Origin: Thalassobacillus devorans
Lineage (GTDB): Bacteria > Bacillota > Bacilli > Bacillales > Halobacillaceae
Assembly (NCBI RefSeq): GCF_011761345.1
Contig: NZ_JAASRY010000002.1
Coordinates: 620,001-684,000, forward strand
Reading direction: 5' to 3'
DNA: 64,000 nt
The notes beneath the pieces were generated by a model. It was not told the DNA's origin. It was given only the letters and a program-made list of their open reading frames with translations, and did not search any database. This document shows, piece after piece, positions 35,740 to 44,501 of the stretch. The number at the start of each line of letters is the position of its first letter. The first letter of the stretch is position 1. The translations under genes were made by a program, and so were the position numbers.

Positions 35740-36111
35740 ATGACATATCAATTTGAAGGAATTGATCATATACAATTGGCCGCTCCTGCTAATTGTGAAG
35801 AACAAGCGAGAAAGTTCTTTGGTGAAATTTTAGGGATGCAAGAATTAGAAAAGCCTCCCGAATTAAAGAAAAGGGGAGGCGTATGGTTCAGCTGTGGTAA
35901 CCATCAGCTACATATTGGAGTGGAAAATAATTTTCATCCTGCCAAAAAAGCTCATCCAGCATTGGTTGTAAAGGATATCAAACACCTGATGAATCATTTA
36001 ACTGACCAGAATGTACCTTATCAAGAGGATGATAACTTACCGAATGCAAGGCGGCTTTATATGGAAGACCCGTTTGGCAATAGAATAGAAATTTTAGAAT
36101 GGCAGAGTTGA
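35740..36111 (+). CDS. VOC family (glyoxalase/dioxygenase-fold) protein
   Basis: A 123-residue protein of the vicinal-oxygen-chelate fold: GIDHIQLAAPANCEEQARKF with the first metal His (DHIQL), CGNHQLHIGVENNF with the second His region, and the C-terminal EDPFGNRIEILEWQ carrying the metal Glu. Substrate unknown. GGGGTGATAACT precedes ATG 35740. The stop lies within a 12-base inverted repeat shared with the convergent murE-like gene. Confidence 0.85.
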   Translation: MTYQFEGIDHIQLAAPANCEEQARKFFGEILGMQELEKPPELKKRGGVWFSCGNHQLHIGVENNFHPAKKAHPALVVKDIKHLMNHLTDQNVPYQEDDNLPNARRLYMEDPFGNRIEILEWQS

Positions 36112-36129
36112 CGCGATGCGTCAACTCTG
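36103..36129. terminator. Hairpin between convergent VOC and MurE-like genes
   Basis: Perfect 12-base stem CAGAGTTGACGC / GCGTCAACTCTG with loop GAT, containing the VOC stop codon and the end of the MurE-like gene. It lacks a clear U tract on either strand. Confidence 0.55.
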
Positions 36130-37593
36130 AATTAATTTCTTCTGAGGATTTCTTGTAAAGCGATCCAAATAGCGGATGCAATTGATATCGGAATCGACTG
36201 GGTATTTATATACCTGTTCGTAAGTTTCATGTCCCTTGCCGGTAATGATAATCCAATCCCCTGGGCGAGCTTGATCCCAAGCTGATTTTATTGCTTTCGT
36301 ACGATCATACATCACTTTCCCTGCACTGTTTCCGTAATGCTTGTGCAAATCATAGAGTTCCTTTTCCATAGTGGCAGGTGTTTCTCCGTATAAATCGTCC
36401 CCGGTTAAGATGTAGCGCGAGGTATTTGAAGCGCTCACTTTTAACATTTCTTTTCTCTTCGTCTGATCTCTTCCACCACGGAAGCCAAATATATGAACAA
36501 TTCGTTTGGCACCTTCTTTTTTCGCAGTATGAAAGATATTTTCAAGTGCATCCGCCGTATGCGCATAATCGACGATGATAGTAGCTCCCTTCGGGTGCCT
36601 GTATTCCTCAAAACGACCTGGCACGTGCAGCTTTCGTGCCAAGGTATCGGTTATCGAATTCCAATCAATACCTGCCAGGTATGAGGTGTAAGCGGCGAAA
36701 GAAGCATTATGGAAATTATGGACACCAGGCATCTGTAGAGAAAGATGCCATTGCTCGCCGTTTACAATCAAATAGTTTTGTTCAGGCTTAACGATCACAT
36801 CATCCTGTTCTGAAGAATTAACCGTGTAGACCTGTTTTCCTTCATCCTTCAGCCGATCTGACAGTTGCTTTCCCCAGCCTTGTCCAGTATAAATAACAGC
36901 TTTACCATCTGTTTTCAATTGCTGAAAAAGACTGGCCTTTGTTTCAAAATAGTCTTCCATACTCCCATGGTAGTCCAGATGGTCATGTGCCAGGTTTGTA
37001 AACACCAGATGGTCGAAGTAAAGGCCATGGACCCGACCTTGTCTAATCCCGTGGGAAGAGACTTCAAGAATGGCGACATCATCATTACTCTGTGCCAGAA
37101 GTTTATATAGTGTCAAAGGGCCCGGGGTAGAATTGGAGGATGGATATGCTTCTTTATTAATAATATAAGAGACTGTACCAAAAGTGGCACAGGAGTACCC
37201 TGCTTGTTCGAAGATACTCTTCAGCATATAGGTCGTTGTTGTTTTTCCATTTGTCCCAGTGATTCCAATCATTTTAGGTAAAGGCTTATCTTTCAGGTAG
37301 AAAGCTTTTGCTATTTGAGCCAATGCTTTTCTGCTGTCTTTAACCTGTATATATGGGAAGTCAGCATTGGTAATTTCTTTTTCCCCAATGACTAGTGATG
37401 CCCCTCTTTCCACAGCGCTATCTATGTAATTGTGTCCATCAGTAGTATGTCCCGGCACAGCCACAAACAAAGTCCCTTGTTCTACTTCACGGGAATCACA
37501 AGAAATATCACCAATGTGGACAGACATCGCTGACGGGTTGGGGGTATGATCTAATTGTATATTTGTAAGTAGTTCAGCAGCTTTCATGAGCAT
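36121..37593 (-). CDS. MurE-like UDP-MurNAc-tripeptide ligase (paralogue with altered specificity motif)
   Basis: A 490-residue Mur ligase. MurE adds the third amino acid to UDP-MurNAc-L-Ala-D-Glu. Visible: the N-terminal domain with SRE and TDGHNYI, the ATP site ITGTNGKTTTTYML, NLAHDHLDYHGSMEDY, the carbamylated-lysine region, DYAHTADALENI, and the C-terminal GDWIIITGKGHETYEQ. In MurE enzymes that use meso-diaminopimelate the substrate loop reads DNPR; here the same position reads LTGDDLYGETP, so that Arg is absent. It may be a second MurE or act on another substrate. AAGGAGATAC precedes the ATG. It is away from the dcw cluster. Confidence 0.85.
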   Translation of the reverse strand: MLMKAAELLTNIQLDHTPNPSAMSVHIGDISCDSREVEQGTLFVAVPGHTTDGHNYIDSAVERGASLVIGEKEITNADFPYIQVKDSRKALAQIAKAFYLKDKPLPKMIGITGTNGKTTTTYMLKSIFEQAGYSCATFGTVSYIINKEAYPSSNSTPGPLTLYKLLAQSNDDVAILEVSSHGIRQGRVHGLYFDHLVFTNLAHDHLDYHGSMEDYFETKASLFQQLKTDGKAVIYTGQGWGKQLSDRLKDEGKQVYTVNSSEQDDVIVKPEQNYLIVNGEQWHLSLQMPGVHNFHNASFAAYTSYLAGIDWNSITDTLARKLHVPGRFEEYRHPKGATIIVDYAHTADALENIFHTAKKEGAKRIVHIFGFRGGRDQTKRKEMLKVSASNTSRYILTGDDLYGETPATMEKELYDLHKHYGNSAGKVMYDRTKAIKSAWDQARPGDWIIITGKGHETYEQVYKYPVDSDINCIRYLDRFTRNPQKKLIQS

Positions 37594-37894
37594 GTATCTC
37601 CTTCATGGGTCGTGGATGAATTTATACTATTGTATAGACTAATCTAATGCTCTTCAAACTCGAACAATAGAATCACTTGTATTATTGTATCTCTTTCTCT
37701 TATTTTCATCAGCAATTGTAATAAAATTTTAGTTAAAGAAACAGGAATGTAATCTGTATACCTGCTTTATACAGTTTGTTTTGTTCAAACTTTATAGAAT
37801 TTATGGTAAAATTGTAAATTGTGTTACTCAAGTAGAGTGTTTTGGTTTATTTTTTTAATTTAATATCACAATAACATTAAAAGGAGGAATACAC
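37594..37894. other. Gene-free intergenic region with regulatory signals
   Basis: About 300 AT-rich bases between divergent genes. I find no reading frame. It contains a 7-7-7 inverted repeat (CTGTATA / TATACAG, 37754-37774) and a candidate promoter for the betaine-type lipoprotein gene. Confidence 0.5.
37754..37812 (+). promoter_or_regulatory. Promoter and possible operator of the betaine-binding lipoprotein gene
   Basis: TTCAAA (37784-37789), 17 bases, TAAAAT (37807-37812) with an extended -10 (TGG before TAAAAT). The inverted repeat CTGTATA-N7-TATACAG at 37754-37774 lies 10 bases upstream of the -35 box and could be an operator. Confidence 0.45.
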
Positions 37895-38788
37895 ATGAAA
37901 AATCTACGTAATTACTTAACAATGTTAGCCTTAGCGGCTGTACTTATTTTAGCAGCCTGCGGAGGAGATTCTGATGAGGGAGACAATGCCGGGGGAGATA
38001 GTGAAGAAAAAGGGACCATCAATATCGGCATGAACAACTGGGCTGAAAATGTTGCCGTTTCTAACATGTGGAAAATCGTACTAGAGGAAAAAGGATATGA
38101 CGTTGAATTGAATAACGTGGAAAAAGGTGCGTTATATGAAGCGTTGTCTTCCGGCGATATCGATATCGGGATGGAAATTTGGCTGCCTAATACGGATAAG
38201 CCTTTCTATGAAAAGTTTGAAGATGAAATCGATTGGCGGGAAACCTGGTATGAAGGTACAGATTTAGCTTTAGTGGTACCATCTTATGTAGAAGAAGTAA
38301 ATTCAATTGAAGATTTAAATGAACATAAGGAAAAATTTGATTCAACGATAGTCGGTATTGATGCAGGTGCCAGTATCATGGAGCTAACCGATCAGGTCAT
38401 TAATGATTATGATCTTGATTATTCATTGTCTTCCTCATCGGAGCCAACGATGATATCTGAATTGAAAAACAGTATGGAAGATGAAAAACCTATTGTTGTG
38501 ACTCTGTGGAAGCCTCATTGGACTTTTTCTGAAATGGATTTGAAAATTTTGGAGGATCCAAAAAACATTTATGGCGATTCTGAAAACATTTCTTATGCAG
38601 CACGTAAAGGGCTGGAAGAAGATCAGCCAGAAGTTGTAGAGTGGTTTGATAACTTCATGCTGAATGATGATCAGTTAGGAAGTTTGATGGCAGAAATCAA
38701 CGAAGCAGGTTCTCCTGAAGAAGGAGCGGAAACATGGATAGAAGATAACCGGGATCTCATTGAAGAATGGACCGGAAGTTCTGAGTAA
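37895..38788 (+). CDS. Glycine betaine/choline-type ABC transporter substrate-binding lipoprotein
   Basis: A 297-residue secreted lipoprotein with lipobox LAAC (Cys22), an acidic linker, and an OpuAC-type binding domain: INIGMNNWAENVAVSNMWKI, the SSGDIDIGMEIWLPNTD segment and EKPIVVTLWKPHWTFSEMDL, with the tryptophans that form the aromatic cage for trimethylammonium ligands in this family. Stand-alone: no ATPase or permease gene is adjacent, so it must use a distant or promiscuous permease. The very acidic surface suits a halophile. Strong ribosome binding site AAAAGGAGGAATAC; terminator at 38793. Confidence 0.9.
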   Translation: MKNLRNYLTMLALAAVLILAACGGDSDEGDNAGGDSEEKGTINIGMNNWAENVAVSNMWKIVLEEKGYDVELNNVEKGALYEALSSGDIDIGMEIWLPNTDKPFYEKFEDEIDWRETWYEGTDLALVVPSYVEEVNSIEDLNEHKEKFDSTIVGIDAGASIMELTDQVINDYDLDYSLSSSSEPTMISELKNSMEDEKPIVVTLWKPHWTFSEMDLKILEDPKNIYGDSENISYAARKGLEEDQPEVVEWFDNFMLNDDQLGSLMAEINEAGSPEEGAETWIEDNRDLIEEWTGSSE

Positions 38789-38792
38789 TACC

Positions 38793-38830
38793 AATAAGGC
38801 CTGTTCCTTGAAATAGGAACAGGCCTTATT
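38793..38830 (+). terminator. Terminator after the betaine-binding lipoprotein gene
   Basis: Perfect 15-base stem AATAAGGCCTGTTCC / GGAACAGGCCTTATT with a short loop, followed by TTGATTT. Confidence 0.85.
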
Positions 38831-38844
38831 TTGATTTGGTCTGT

Positions 38845-39342
38845 TAAATTTCCGTGGGCATGTGGTGAGCTTCCTCAGGCTTCGCCTTGCGGGATCTCAC
38901 CGCTCATGTTCATCCCACAGGACTTTGAAATACTTCCTCGAAAAGACACCGCACGAAGGAAATGCGTAGCATTTTCGAGGAGTCTCACCGTTTTCCCAGC
39001 CACAATACGTTCATTAGTTTCTCGAAACTTCGATCAGAAATAGAGTGCTTTTGGAGCAGAAAATACGGACAATTAACCATTGTAATAGGCTACTCATCAC
39101 AAAATAGGGATGTACTTTCCAAACGCGATTTCGAGTATCTTATATGGCAAGGGACGTGGGGGAACGGGGAGACTCCTACGGGAAAAGAGTTCCAGGTGAG
39201 ACCCCGCAGAGCGTTAGCTCGAGGAGGCTCAACGAACTCCCGTGGAAAGCGACTCGTTCCCCCACGCCCCGCTCCTCCAACCAATATCTCGAAATCAAGT
39301 TTTCGACTTTTCGGCCATTTAATTGAAGACTTTTTATGAAAA
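38845..39342. repeat. Dispersed structured repeat, family B, copy 2 (composite)
   Basis: Left part (38850-38985) shares GGGCATGTGGTGAGCTTCCT, CAGGCTTCGCCTTGCGGGAT, CACAGGACTTTGAA and CACCGCACGAAGGAAATGCG with the copy at 59650-59790. Right part (39150-39270) is a long palindromic unit with outer arms CGTGGGGGAAC / GTTCCCCCACG and inner AGACTCCTACGGGAAAAGAG ... GAGACCCCGCAGAGCGTTAG, a well-known kind of dispersed Bacillaceae sequence. The end, CTCGAAATCAAG.TTTCGACTTTTCG, again matches 59850-59880. No protein is encoded. Confidence 0.85.
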
Positions 39343-39498
39343 ATCATCAACAATTTTTAACAAAGCTTTTTGAAAACACCCGTGTAGCCTGATGCATTCG
39401 GAGTGTTTTGTTTTTTTTCTTACTATATAAAAGGGGATAGGAGCGTCAACAAAGAATATGTTTACCATATCTAAATAAGAAGGGGAAGGTAAAAGAAT

Positions 39499-40995
39499 AT
39501 GAGGGAGAGGATTATAATTCTTGGACTGTTTCTAGTGATGGTATGGCCGTTAGAGACATGGGCAGGATCGTTTGGCAAGGACGACCCATCAGGAGTGCCG
39601 GGTCAGTGGTACGTCGGTGAGGACCCCGCTGAAATTGATGACAGCAAAACACCAATTGTATTTATCCATGGATTGAATAGTTCCTCGGCTACATGGTGGA
39701 ATGAAAATGATATGTATGAGACAGCATATACAAATGGTTATCAGACAGCATTCATCGACTTGTATCCTGATAAAAATATGTGGAGCAATGGGGAAATGCT
39801 AGCGGAAAAGCTCGGTGAAATATATGAACATTTTGGAAAGAAAGTAGTATTGGCAGCTCATAGTAAAGGCGGTGTAGATGCACAGACGGCCTTAATTTAT
39901 TTTGATGCCGATGAGTATGTCGAACGGATGATCACACTTTCGAGCCCTCATCATGGTTCGGAACTGGCAGATTTAGCTCATAGTGAGGGTGCCAGTTGGC
40001 TTGCGGATATTATAGGAAATAAAAATGAAGCAACACAATCGTTGCAAACAGGTTATATGGCTTATTTTAGAGATATGACGGATAGAGAGCACGGTATTGA
40101 AAATACCCCTATGTATACCTTTGGTGGAACCGGATGGGGACCTATGTGGGGTTCTCTGTTTTGGGGAGGGTTATATTTAAGCCAATACGGTTCTAATGAT
40201 GGGGCAGTAACCGTATCGAGTTCCCGTTTGCCGTATGCGGAGGAAATTATGATCGATGATTGGACTCATTATACTATTAAAGAAGGAAATGCAACGTTCA
40301 ACCTCTTTCAACCATATTTACAAGCTTCTTCTTTTTCGAGTAATGTCCAAATGGAAAGTTTGTCTCCGCATACCGCTGCAACCTTTCATAGTGGAGGAAA
40401 GTTCAAGCGACAAAAGACAGAAACTTTTCATATTGAAGAAAATGTAGAGTCCGTAACAATACAATGGACGAGCAGTTCTCCGACAAGTGACCTCACCTTG
40501 TTCAGTCCAAAAGGGAAGCAATTTGACCAGTTTCACACCTCAAGAGATCAAAGCAGTTATTTTCATGGAGCGTACAACCATACGATGGCAATAGAAAAGC
40601 CCTTGCATGGATTATGGCGCATCCAGGCTCACACTGCTGATACGGAAGCCTATTTGTTAAATGTTCATTTTCAAAGTGATATCAATGAAAATATAAACTT
40701 GAAAGTTAACGGAAAGAACAATCCCCAGGTCCGACTTCATACAGGGAAAGATACAGTGGAAAATGTCAGAACCACTCTTACACTTGGTCACGAGTCTTTT
40801 AAAAAGCCGGATAAAGTAAAATCTTCATCTAGAGATATGGCTGCTGACCGTACGATCTTTTTAAAAGGGTTGGAGCAAGGACTTTATAACATAACGGCTC
40901 AGGTGAGAGGTGAGACACAAAAGGGTAATAAGTTTAACCGTTCCATTGTCCGAACCATCTATATAGATGATAAAGGGAATGTGTATAAGCGATAA
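39499..40995 (+). CDS. Secreted lipase-like alpha/beta hydrolase
   Basis: A 498-residue extracellular protein. Residues 1-22 form a signal peptide ending in TWAG. The hydrolase domain (about 45-270) has the oxyanion strand PIVFIHGLNSSSATWW, the nucleophile elbow LAAHSKGGVDA (Ser122) and SSPHHGSELADLA, as in triacylglycerol lipases and PGAP1-like esterases; the His is probably in DDWTHYTIKEG. The C-terminal 220 residues look like a beta-rich prepeptidase/Ig-like region (WTSSSPTSDLTLFSPKGKQF). Substrate is inferred only. GAAGGGGAAGG precedes the ATG; a composite repeat lies just upstream. Confidence 0.85.
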   Translation: MRERIIILGLFLVMVWPLETWAGSFGKDDPSGVPGQWYVGEDPAEIDDSKTPIVFIHGLNSSSATWWNENDMYETAYTNGYQTAFIDLYPDKNMWSNGEMLAEKLGEIYEHFGKKVVLAAHSKGGVDAQTALIYFDADEYVERMITLSSPHHGSELADLAHSEGASWLADIIGNKNEATQSLQTGYMAYFRDMTDREHGIENTPMYTFGGTGWGPMWGSLFWGGLYLSQYGSNDGAVTVSSSRLPYAEEIMIDDWTHYTIKEGNATFNLFQPYLQASSFSSNVQMESLSPHTAATFHSGGKFKRQKTETFHIEENVESVTIQWTSSSPTSDLTLFSPKGKQFDQFHTSRDQSSYFHGAYNHTMAIEKPLHGLWRIQAHTADTEAYLLNVHFQSDINENINLKVNGKNNPQVRLHTGKDTVENVRTTLTLGHESFKKPDKVKSSSRDMAADRTIFLKGLEQGLYNITAQVRGETQKGNKFNRSIVRTIYIDDKGNVYKR

Positions 40996-41045
40996 TTTTT
41001 TACTGGGGATATATTCCTTTTTGCCAGGCGTATGCATTTGGGCTT

Positions 41046-41077
41046 AAAGCACCTTTCGATTGTGTGGGGTGCTTTTT
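41046..41077 (+). terminator. Terminator after the lipase-like gene
   Basis: Stem AAAGCACC / GGTGCTTT with a 14-base loop and T run. Confidence 0.75.
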
Positions 41078-41172
41078 CTGATGAAATTTAAGTGAGCAGG
41101 TTTGAGTACTAGACAACGCGGTTACATAACTAGTAGACAAACAGTTTTTTATAAAGGAGTAGATGCAGTCCT

Positions 41173-41976
41173 ATGGATATGAATAAAGAAATTAAGAAGT
41201 TAGAAAGTGTCTATTTAGAGAAGCCTCAGCGTGTATTCAGCATGTATTTAAATACAGATCCATCTGACCCGGACCAGCAAGGCGGGGAATGGAAAATACA
41301 CTTGAAGAATGGTTTGAATAACTTTGAGAGTTATCTACAGGAAGATGGTGACTCTGAGGAAAAACGAAATTTCTGGGCAGTTAAAGAGAAGGTAGAAAAC
41401 TTTGTAAAAGAAAATGAGCAGAATTTCCGTAAAAGTCTGGTTATCTTTGCTACGGCAGATGACTCTATCTGGTTTGCTGAACGTTTCCAAATGCCAGTAA
41501 AAACAGAATTCCACTGGGAGGAAACTGCTAAAGTGGATCAGTTGAAACAAATGTATGATAGCTTCCCTAAAACCGGAATTATACTGACACAAAAAGAAGC
41601 GATTAAAATTATGGATACAGAACTGGGGACATTGAAAGATTCACAAATGTTCGAACTGGATCTGAATACAGAAGATTGGAAGCAATATACGACTCATCCA
41701 GCCCAGGCACCCAAGGGAGATAGCAGCCGCAGTACCCCGCAGGAGCAATACAAGGAGCGTTTTGAAGCTAACCGTTATCGCTGGTATAAGAGCCTTGCTC
41801 CTAAATTGGATAAGCTTGCGAAAGACAGGCAGTGGGAGCGTATCTATCTGGTTGGCGATAAAGAGGAAGCAGATGATTTGAGAGACAACATGAATAAGGA
41901 AGTTACGGACATCATCAATAAAAACATGCTTGATCACGAAGAAATGAAAGTCATTGATGAAGTTGTATCGCAATAA
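41173..41976 (+). CDS. Release-factor-like protein, baeRF/VLRF1 family
   Basis: A 267-residue cytoplasmic acidic protein matching bacterial proteins related to archaeo-eukaryotic release factor 1 (baeRF family 10 type): PQRVFSMYLNTDPSDPDQQG at the start, KSLVIFATADDSIWFAERFQ, the TGIILTQKEAIKIMDTELG strand pair, and WERIYLVGDKEEADDLRDNM at the end. Members are suggested to act in ribosome rescue or stress, but experiments are few. ATG 41173 follows AAGGAGTAGATGC. A weak sigma-B-like pair GTTTGA-N14-GGTTAC lies at 41101-41126. Confidence 0.75.
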   Translation: MDMNKEIKKLESVYLEKPQRVFSMYLNTDPSDPDQQGGEWKIHLKNGLNNFESYLQEDGDSEEKRNFWAVKEKVENFVKENEQNFRKSLVIFATADDSIWFAERFQMPVKTEFHWEETAKVDQLKQMYDSFPKTGIILTQKEAIKIMDTELGTLKDSQMFELDLNTEDWKQYTTHPAQAPKGDSSRSTPQEQYKERFEANRYRWYKSLAPKLDKLAKDRQWERIYLVGDKEEADDLRDNMNKEVTDIINKNMLDHEEMKVIDEVVSQ

Positions 41977-41981
41977 ATGAA

Positions 41982-42013
41982 AAAATGCTTGCAGGAATTC
42001 CTGCAAGCATTTT
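41982..42013. terminator. Bidirectional terminator between the baeRF gene and abgT
   Basis: Perfect 14-base palindrome arms AAAATGCTTGCAGG / CCTGCAAGCATTTT with loop AATT between convergent genes. Confidence 0.9.
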
Positions 42014-43534
42014 CTAATATTTGATCGGGGAACCAGGTCCAAGATCAATTCCGAACATCATCCATACGATTAGCATGACTGTCCATGCAATCAAGAAGAC
42101 GATACTGTAAGGCAACATAACAGAAATCATGGTGCCAATTCCCATTTTTTTGTCGTATTTTTGAGCAAATGCAATGATGATCGCAAAGTATGTCATCAAT
42201 GGTGTAATAATATTGGTTGTTGAATCTGCAACACGGTAAGCCATCTGAGTCAATTCCGGTGAATACCCCAGCTGCATCATGATTGGTACGAAGATAGGAG
42301 CCATCATCGCCCATTTGGCTGAAGCACTACCAATGAACAAGTTTATGATTGCAGATACCAGGATGAAACCTAAAATCAATGGGATACCGGATAAATTGGC
42401 TGCTTCTAAAAATTCAGCACCATAAACACCAATCACAAGCCCCATATTAGTTTCGGAGAAGTAAGCAACGAATTGACCTGCTGTAAATGCCAGAACAATA
42501 AACATTCCCATAGCAGCCATCGTATCGGAAAGCTGGTTCGCTACATCTTTATCGTTACGGATTTCTTTTGTTGCAATCCCGTAAAATAAGCCAGGGATGA
42601 AGAATAGAATCGTAATAATCGGTACAAGTGAACTCATGAATGGTGATTGTATGATACTCCCATCAGCTCCACGTAATGGAGCACCTGCAGGAACGATCAG
42701 TAATGCAGTAAGGATGATTGCAATAGCTACTGAAATACCTGCCCATTTTAAGCCCTTTTTCTCTGTGGCGTCCAAGCCTTTTAGATCCTCACGAAATTCC
42801 CCTTTATATTCCCCTAAGCGTGGCTCGACTATTTTTTCTGTGACCCATGCGCCAACAATGGATAAAAGGAAAACAGATACTATTATAAAGTAGTAATTCA
42901 TGGCGATATTCATCGTTTCCGCATATGCAGGATCTATAATCGCAGCGGCATCGATTGTCAATTCGCCAAGCATGGCGTCCGTTGCGGATAAGAATAGGTT
43001 AGCGCTGAATCCTGCTGACACCCCGGCAAACGCCGCTGCAAGACCTGCAAGAGGGTGACGTCCGATAGCCGCAAAGATAACAGCTCCCAATGGTGGCAGG
43101 ACAACATACCCAGCATCAGAAGCTACGCTGGACATTACCCCGGCAAAAACAAGACCAAAAGTGATCAAGCGTTGCGGTACAGATAGGACAAAACCTCTTA
43201 ACAAGGCACTGATCAGGCCTGTCCGCTCAGCAATACCAATACCAAGCATTGTGACTAAAACAACCCCTAATGGTGCAAACCCGATGAAGTTATCGGTCAT
43301 ACTGGAGAATAGGTACTGGATTCCTTCTCGATTCATGAGGTTTTTTACTTCAACCATTTCTCCCTCTTCACCAGGGTGTTCTACTGAAATTCCCAGGCTC
43401 GACACTATGCCAGATAGAACAATGACTAAAAGTGCTAAAACAGCAAATAAGGTGACTGGATGAGGAAGTTTATTACCAACCGTTTCTATTCCATCCAAAA
43501 ACCGTTGGAACATCCCCCTTTTTTTAGTCGTCAT
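42014..43534 (-). CDS. abgT: AbgT-family transporter
   Basis: A 506-residue membrane protein with about 11-13 hydrophobic segments. AbgT family features: FLDGIETVGNKLPHPVTLFA at the start, GFAPLGVVLVTMLGIGIAER, VMSSVASDAGYVVLPPLGAV, VIPLLLGFILVSAIINLFIG-like LILGFILVSAIINLFIGSAS, and the C-terminal TYFAIIIAFAQKYDKKMGIG. Members take up p-aminobenzoyl-glutamate or export sulfonamides; the substrate here is not known. AGGAGAGGAGTATT precedes the ATG. No peptidase (abgAB) genes are adjacent, arguing against a dedicated folate-breakdown pathway. Confidence 0.9.
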   Translation of the reverse strand: MTTKKRGMFQRFLDGIETVGNKLPHPVTLFAVLALLVIVLSGIVSSLGISVEHPGEEGEMVEVKNLMNREGIQYLFSSMTDNFIGFAPLGVVLVTMLGIGIAERTGLISALLRGFVLSVPQRLITFGLVFAGVMSSVASDAGYVVLPPLGAVIFAAIGRHPLAGLAAAFAGVSAGFSANLFLSATDAMLGELTIDAAAIIDPAYAETMNIAMNYYFIIVSVFLLSIVGAWVTEKIVEPRLGEYKGEFREDLKGLDATEKKGLKWAGISVAIAIILTALLIVPAGAPLRGADGSIIQSPFMSSLVPIITILFFIPGLFYGIATKEIRNDKDVANQLSDTMAAMGMFIVLAFTAGQFVAYFSETNMGLVIGVYGAEFLEAANLSGIPLILGFILVSAIINLFIGSASAKWAMMAPIFVPIMMQLGYSPELTQMAYRVADSTTNIITPLMTYFAIIIAFAQKYDKKMGIGTMISVMLPYSIVFLIAWTVMLIVWMMFGIDLGPGSPIKY

Positions 43535-43750
43535 ATTAATACTCCTCTCCTAACAAAAAACTAAAATTCTGAAAAATGATTTTAGATTTTCTGGTTTTGT
43601 AAAATTTTGTCGAATACTAGTATATACACTAAATGTAATAATTTAAATACGTTTGAAAAAAATAGAAACTTTCAAGCAATTCAGATAAGAAGAAACCGCT
43701 TACATGGTAATGGGTGCATATAAACCGACTAAATTCGATTTAAAATCCCA

Positions 43751-43779
43751 TTGTTATACAAGGCGCTCTTTTATATGGT
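43751..43779 (+). promoter_or_regulatory. Promoter of the ABM/B12/STAS operon
   Basis: TTGTTA (43751-43756), 17 bases, TATGGT (43774-43779), about 45 bases before the first ATG. Confidence 0.55.
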
Positions 43780-43824
43780 ACGATTGATAAAATAGTCTTT
43801 TAGGTGTGAAAAAGGAGATGAATT

Positions 43825-44130
43825 ATGTATATCGTCGACTCTACGGTGACAGTTCCTGACCAAAAAGCTGAGGAATTAATAGAAATTTATAATAATAGAA
43901 GCAGATCAGTAGACCAGGCAGAAGGCTTTCGCTCCTTTCAGTTATTACAAAATGATAAACGGGCGGGAGAACTGACTGTTCATATGGAATGGGATACCAA
44001 AGAAGATTACTTGAAGTGGGTGCGAAGTGAAGATTTCAAACGCATTCACGAATTGGAAAAGAATTACCCAGATCAGGAGCTGGCAGGTATTGTACCTAAA
44101 GTATCCCGCTATAAGGTTGTTGCCCGATGA
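43825..44130 (+). CDS. Antibiotic biosynthesis monooxygenase (ABM) domain protein, HmoA-like
   Basis: A 101-residue ferredoxin-like ABM-domain protein. Pattern: VDSTVTVPDQKAEELIEIYN, NRSRSVDQAEGFRSFQLLQN and HMEWDTKEDYLKWVRSEDFK, close to Bacillus HmoA/IsdG-like heme-degrading monooxygenases, but also to quinol monooxygenases, so the substrate is open. First gene of a four-gene cluster; its stop overlaps the start of the next gene by 4 bases (ATGA), so translation is coupled. AAAAAGGAGATG precedes the ATG. Confidence 0.8.
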   Translation: MYIVDSTVTVPDQKAEELIEIYNNRSRSVDQAEGFRSFQLLQNDKRAGELTVHMEWDTKEDYLKWVRSEDFKRIHELEKNYPDQELAGIVPKVSRYKVVAR

Positions 44131-44492
44131 AGGAATCCGAGAAGACAAAGTTAGTTAACCATGTAGTCGACGATATTTATCAGGCTTACCCAGGACTAAT
44201 CGATAAATTCGGTGAAAATGGCAGACGACGGACCGTAGAAGATAACCACCATCATCTTGATCACCTGGATACGGCATATCAAATGGGCAGCAGTACATTT
44301 TTTGTGGATTATACGTTATGGCTGAACAGTGTTTTGACCTCCAGGGGAGTAGGTACTGAATTAATAGTTGATAATTATGAAAGGCTTATCAAATGTATGG
44401 AAGAGGCGGTTTTTGAATCTTCTGATGAACGAGATGCTTATTTAGAGTATTTACAGGCAGGTATGGAAGAGCTTAAGACCCTGCCTAAGTGA
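44127..44492 (+). CDS. Unknown helical protein coupled to the B12-binding protein
   Basis: A 121-residue, probably all-helical protein without signal peptide. Striking are NHHHLDHLDTAYQMGSSTFF with four histidines and VDYTLWLNSVLTSRGVGTEL. This His/aromatic pattern resembles N-terminal helical modules found next to or fused with B12-binding regulators, from memory and not confirmed. ATG overlaps the previous stop (ATGA) and the B12-binding gene starts 9 bases after its stop, so it is very likely made in stoichiometric amounts with that protein. Function unknown. Confidence 0.75.
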   Translation: MKESEKTKLVNHVVDDIYQAYPGLIDKFGENGRRRTVEDNHHHLDHLDTAYQMGSSTFFVDYTLWLNSVLTSRGVGTELIVDNYERLIKCMEEAVFESSDERDAYLEYLQAGMEELKTLPK

Positions 44493-44501
44493 GGTGTGGG
44501 A

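Noticed and set aside
38845-39342. Insertion sequence remnant
   Set aside because: No transposase fragment, terminal inverted repeats of IS type or target duplication were found.
39144-39353. Short frames on both strands in repeat copy 2
   Set aside because: They follow the palindrome and are not kept in the other repeat copies.
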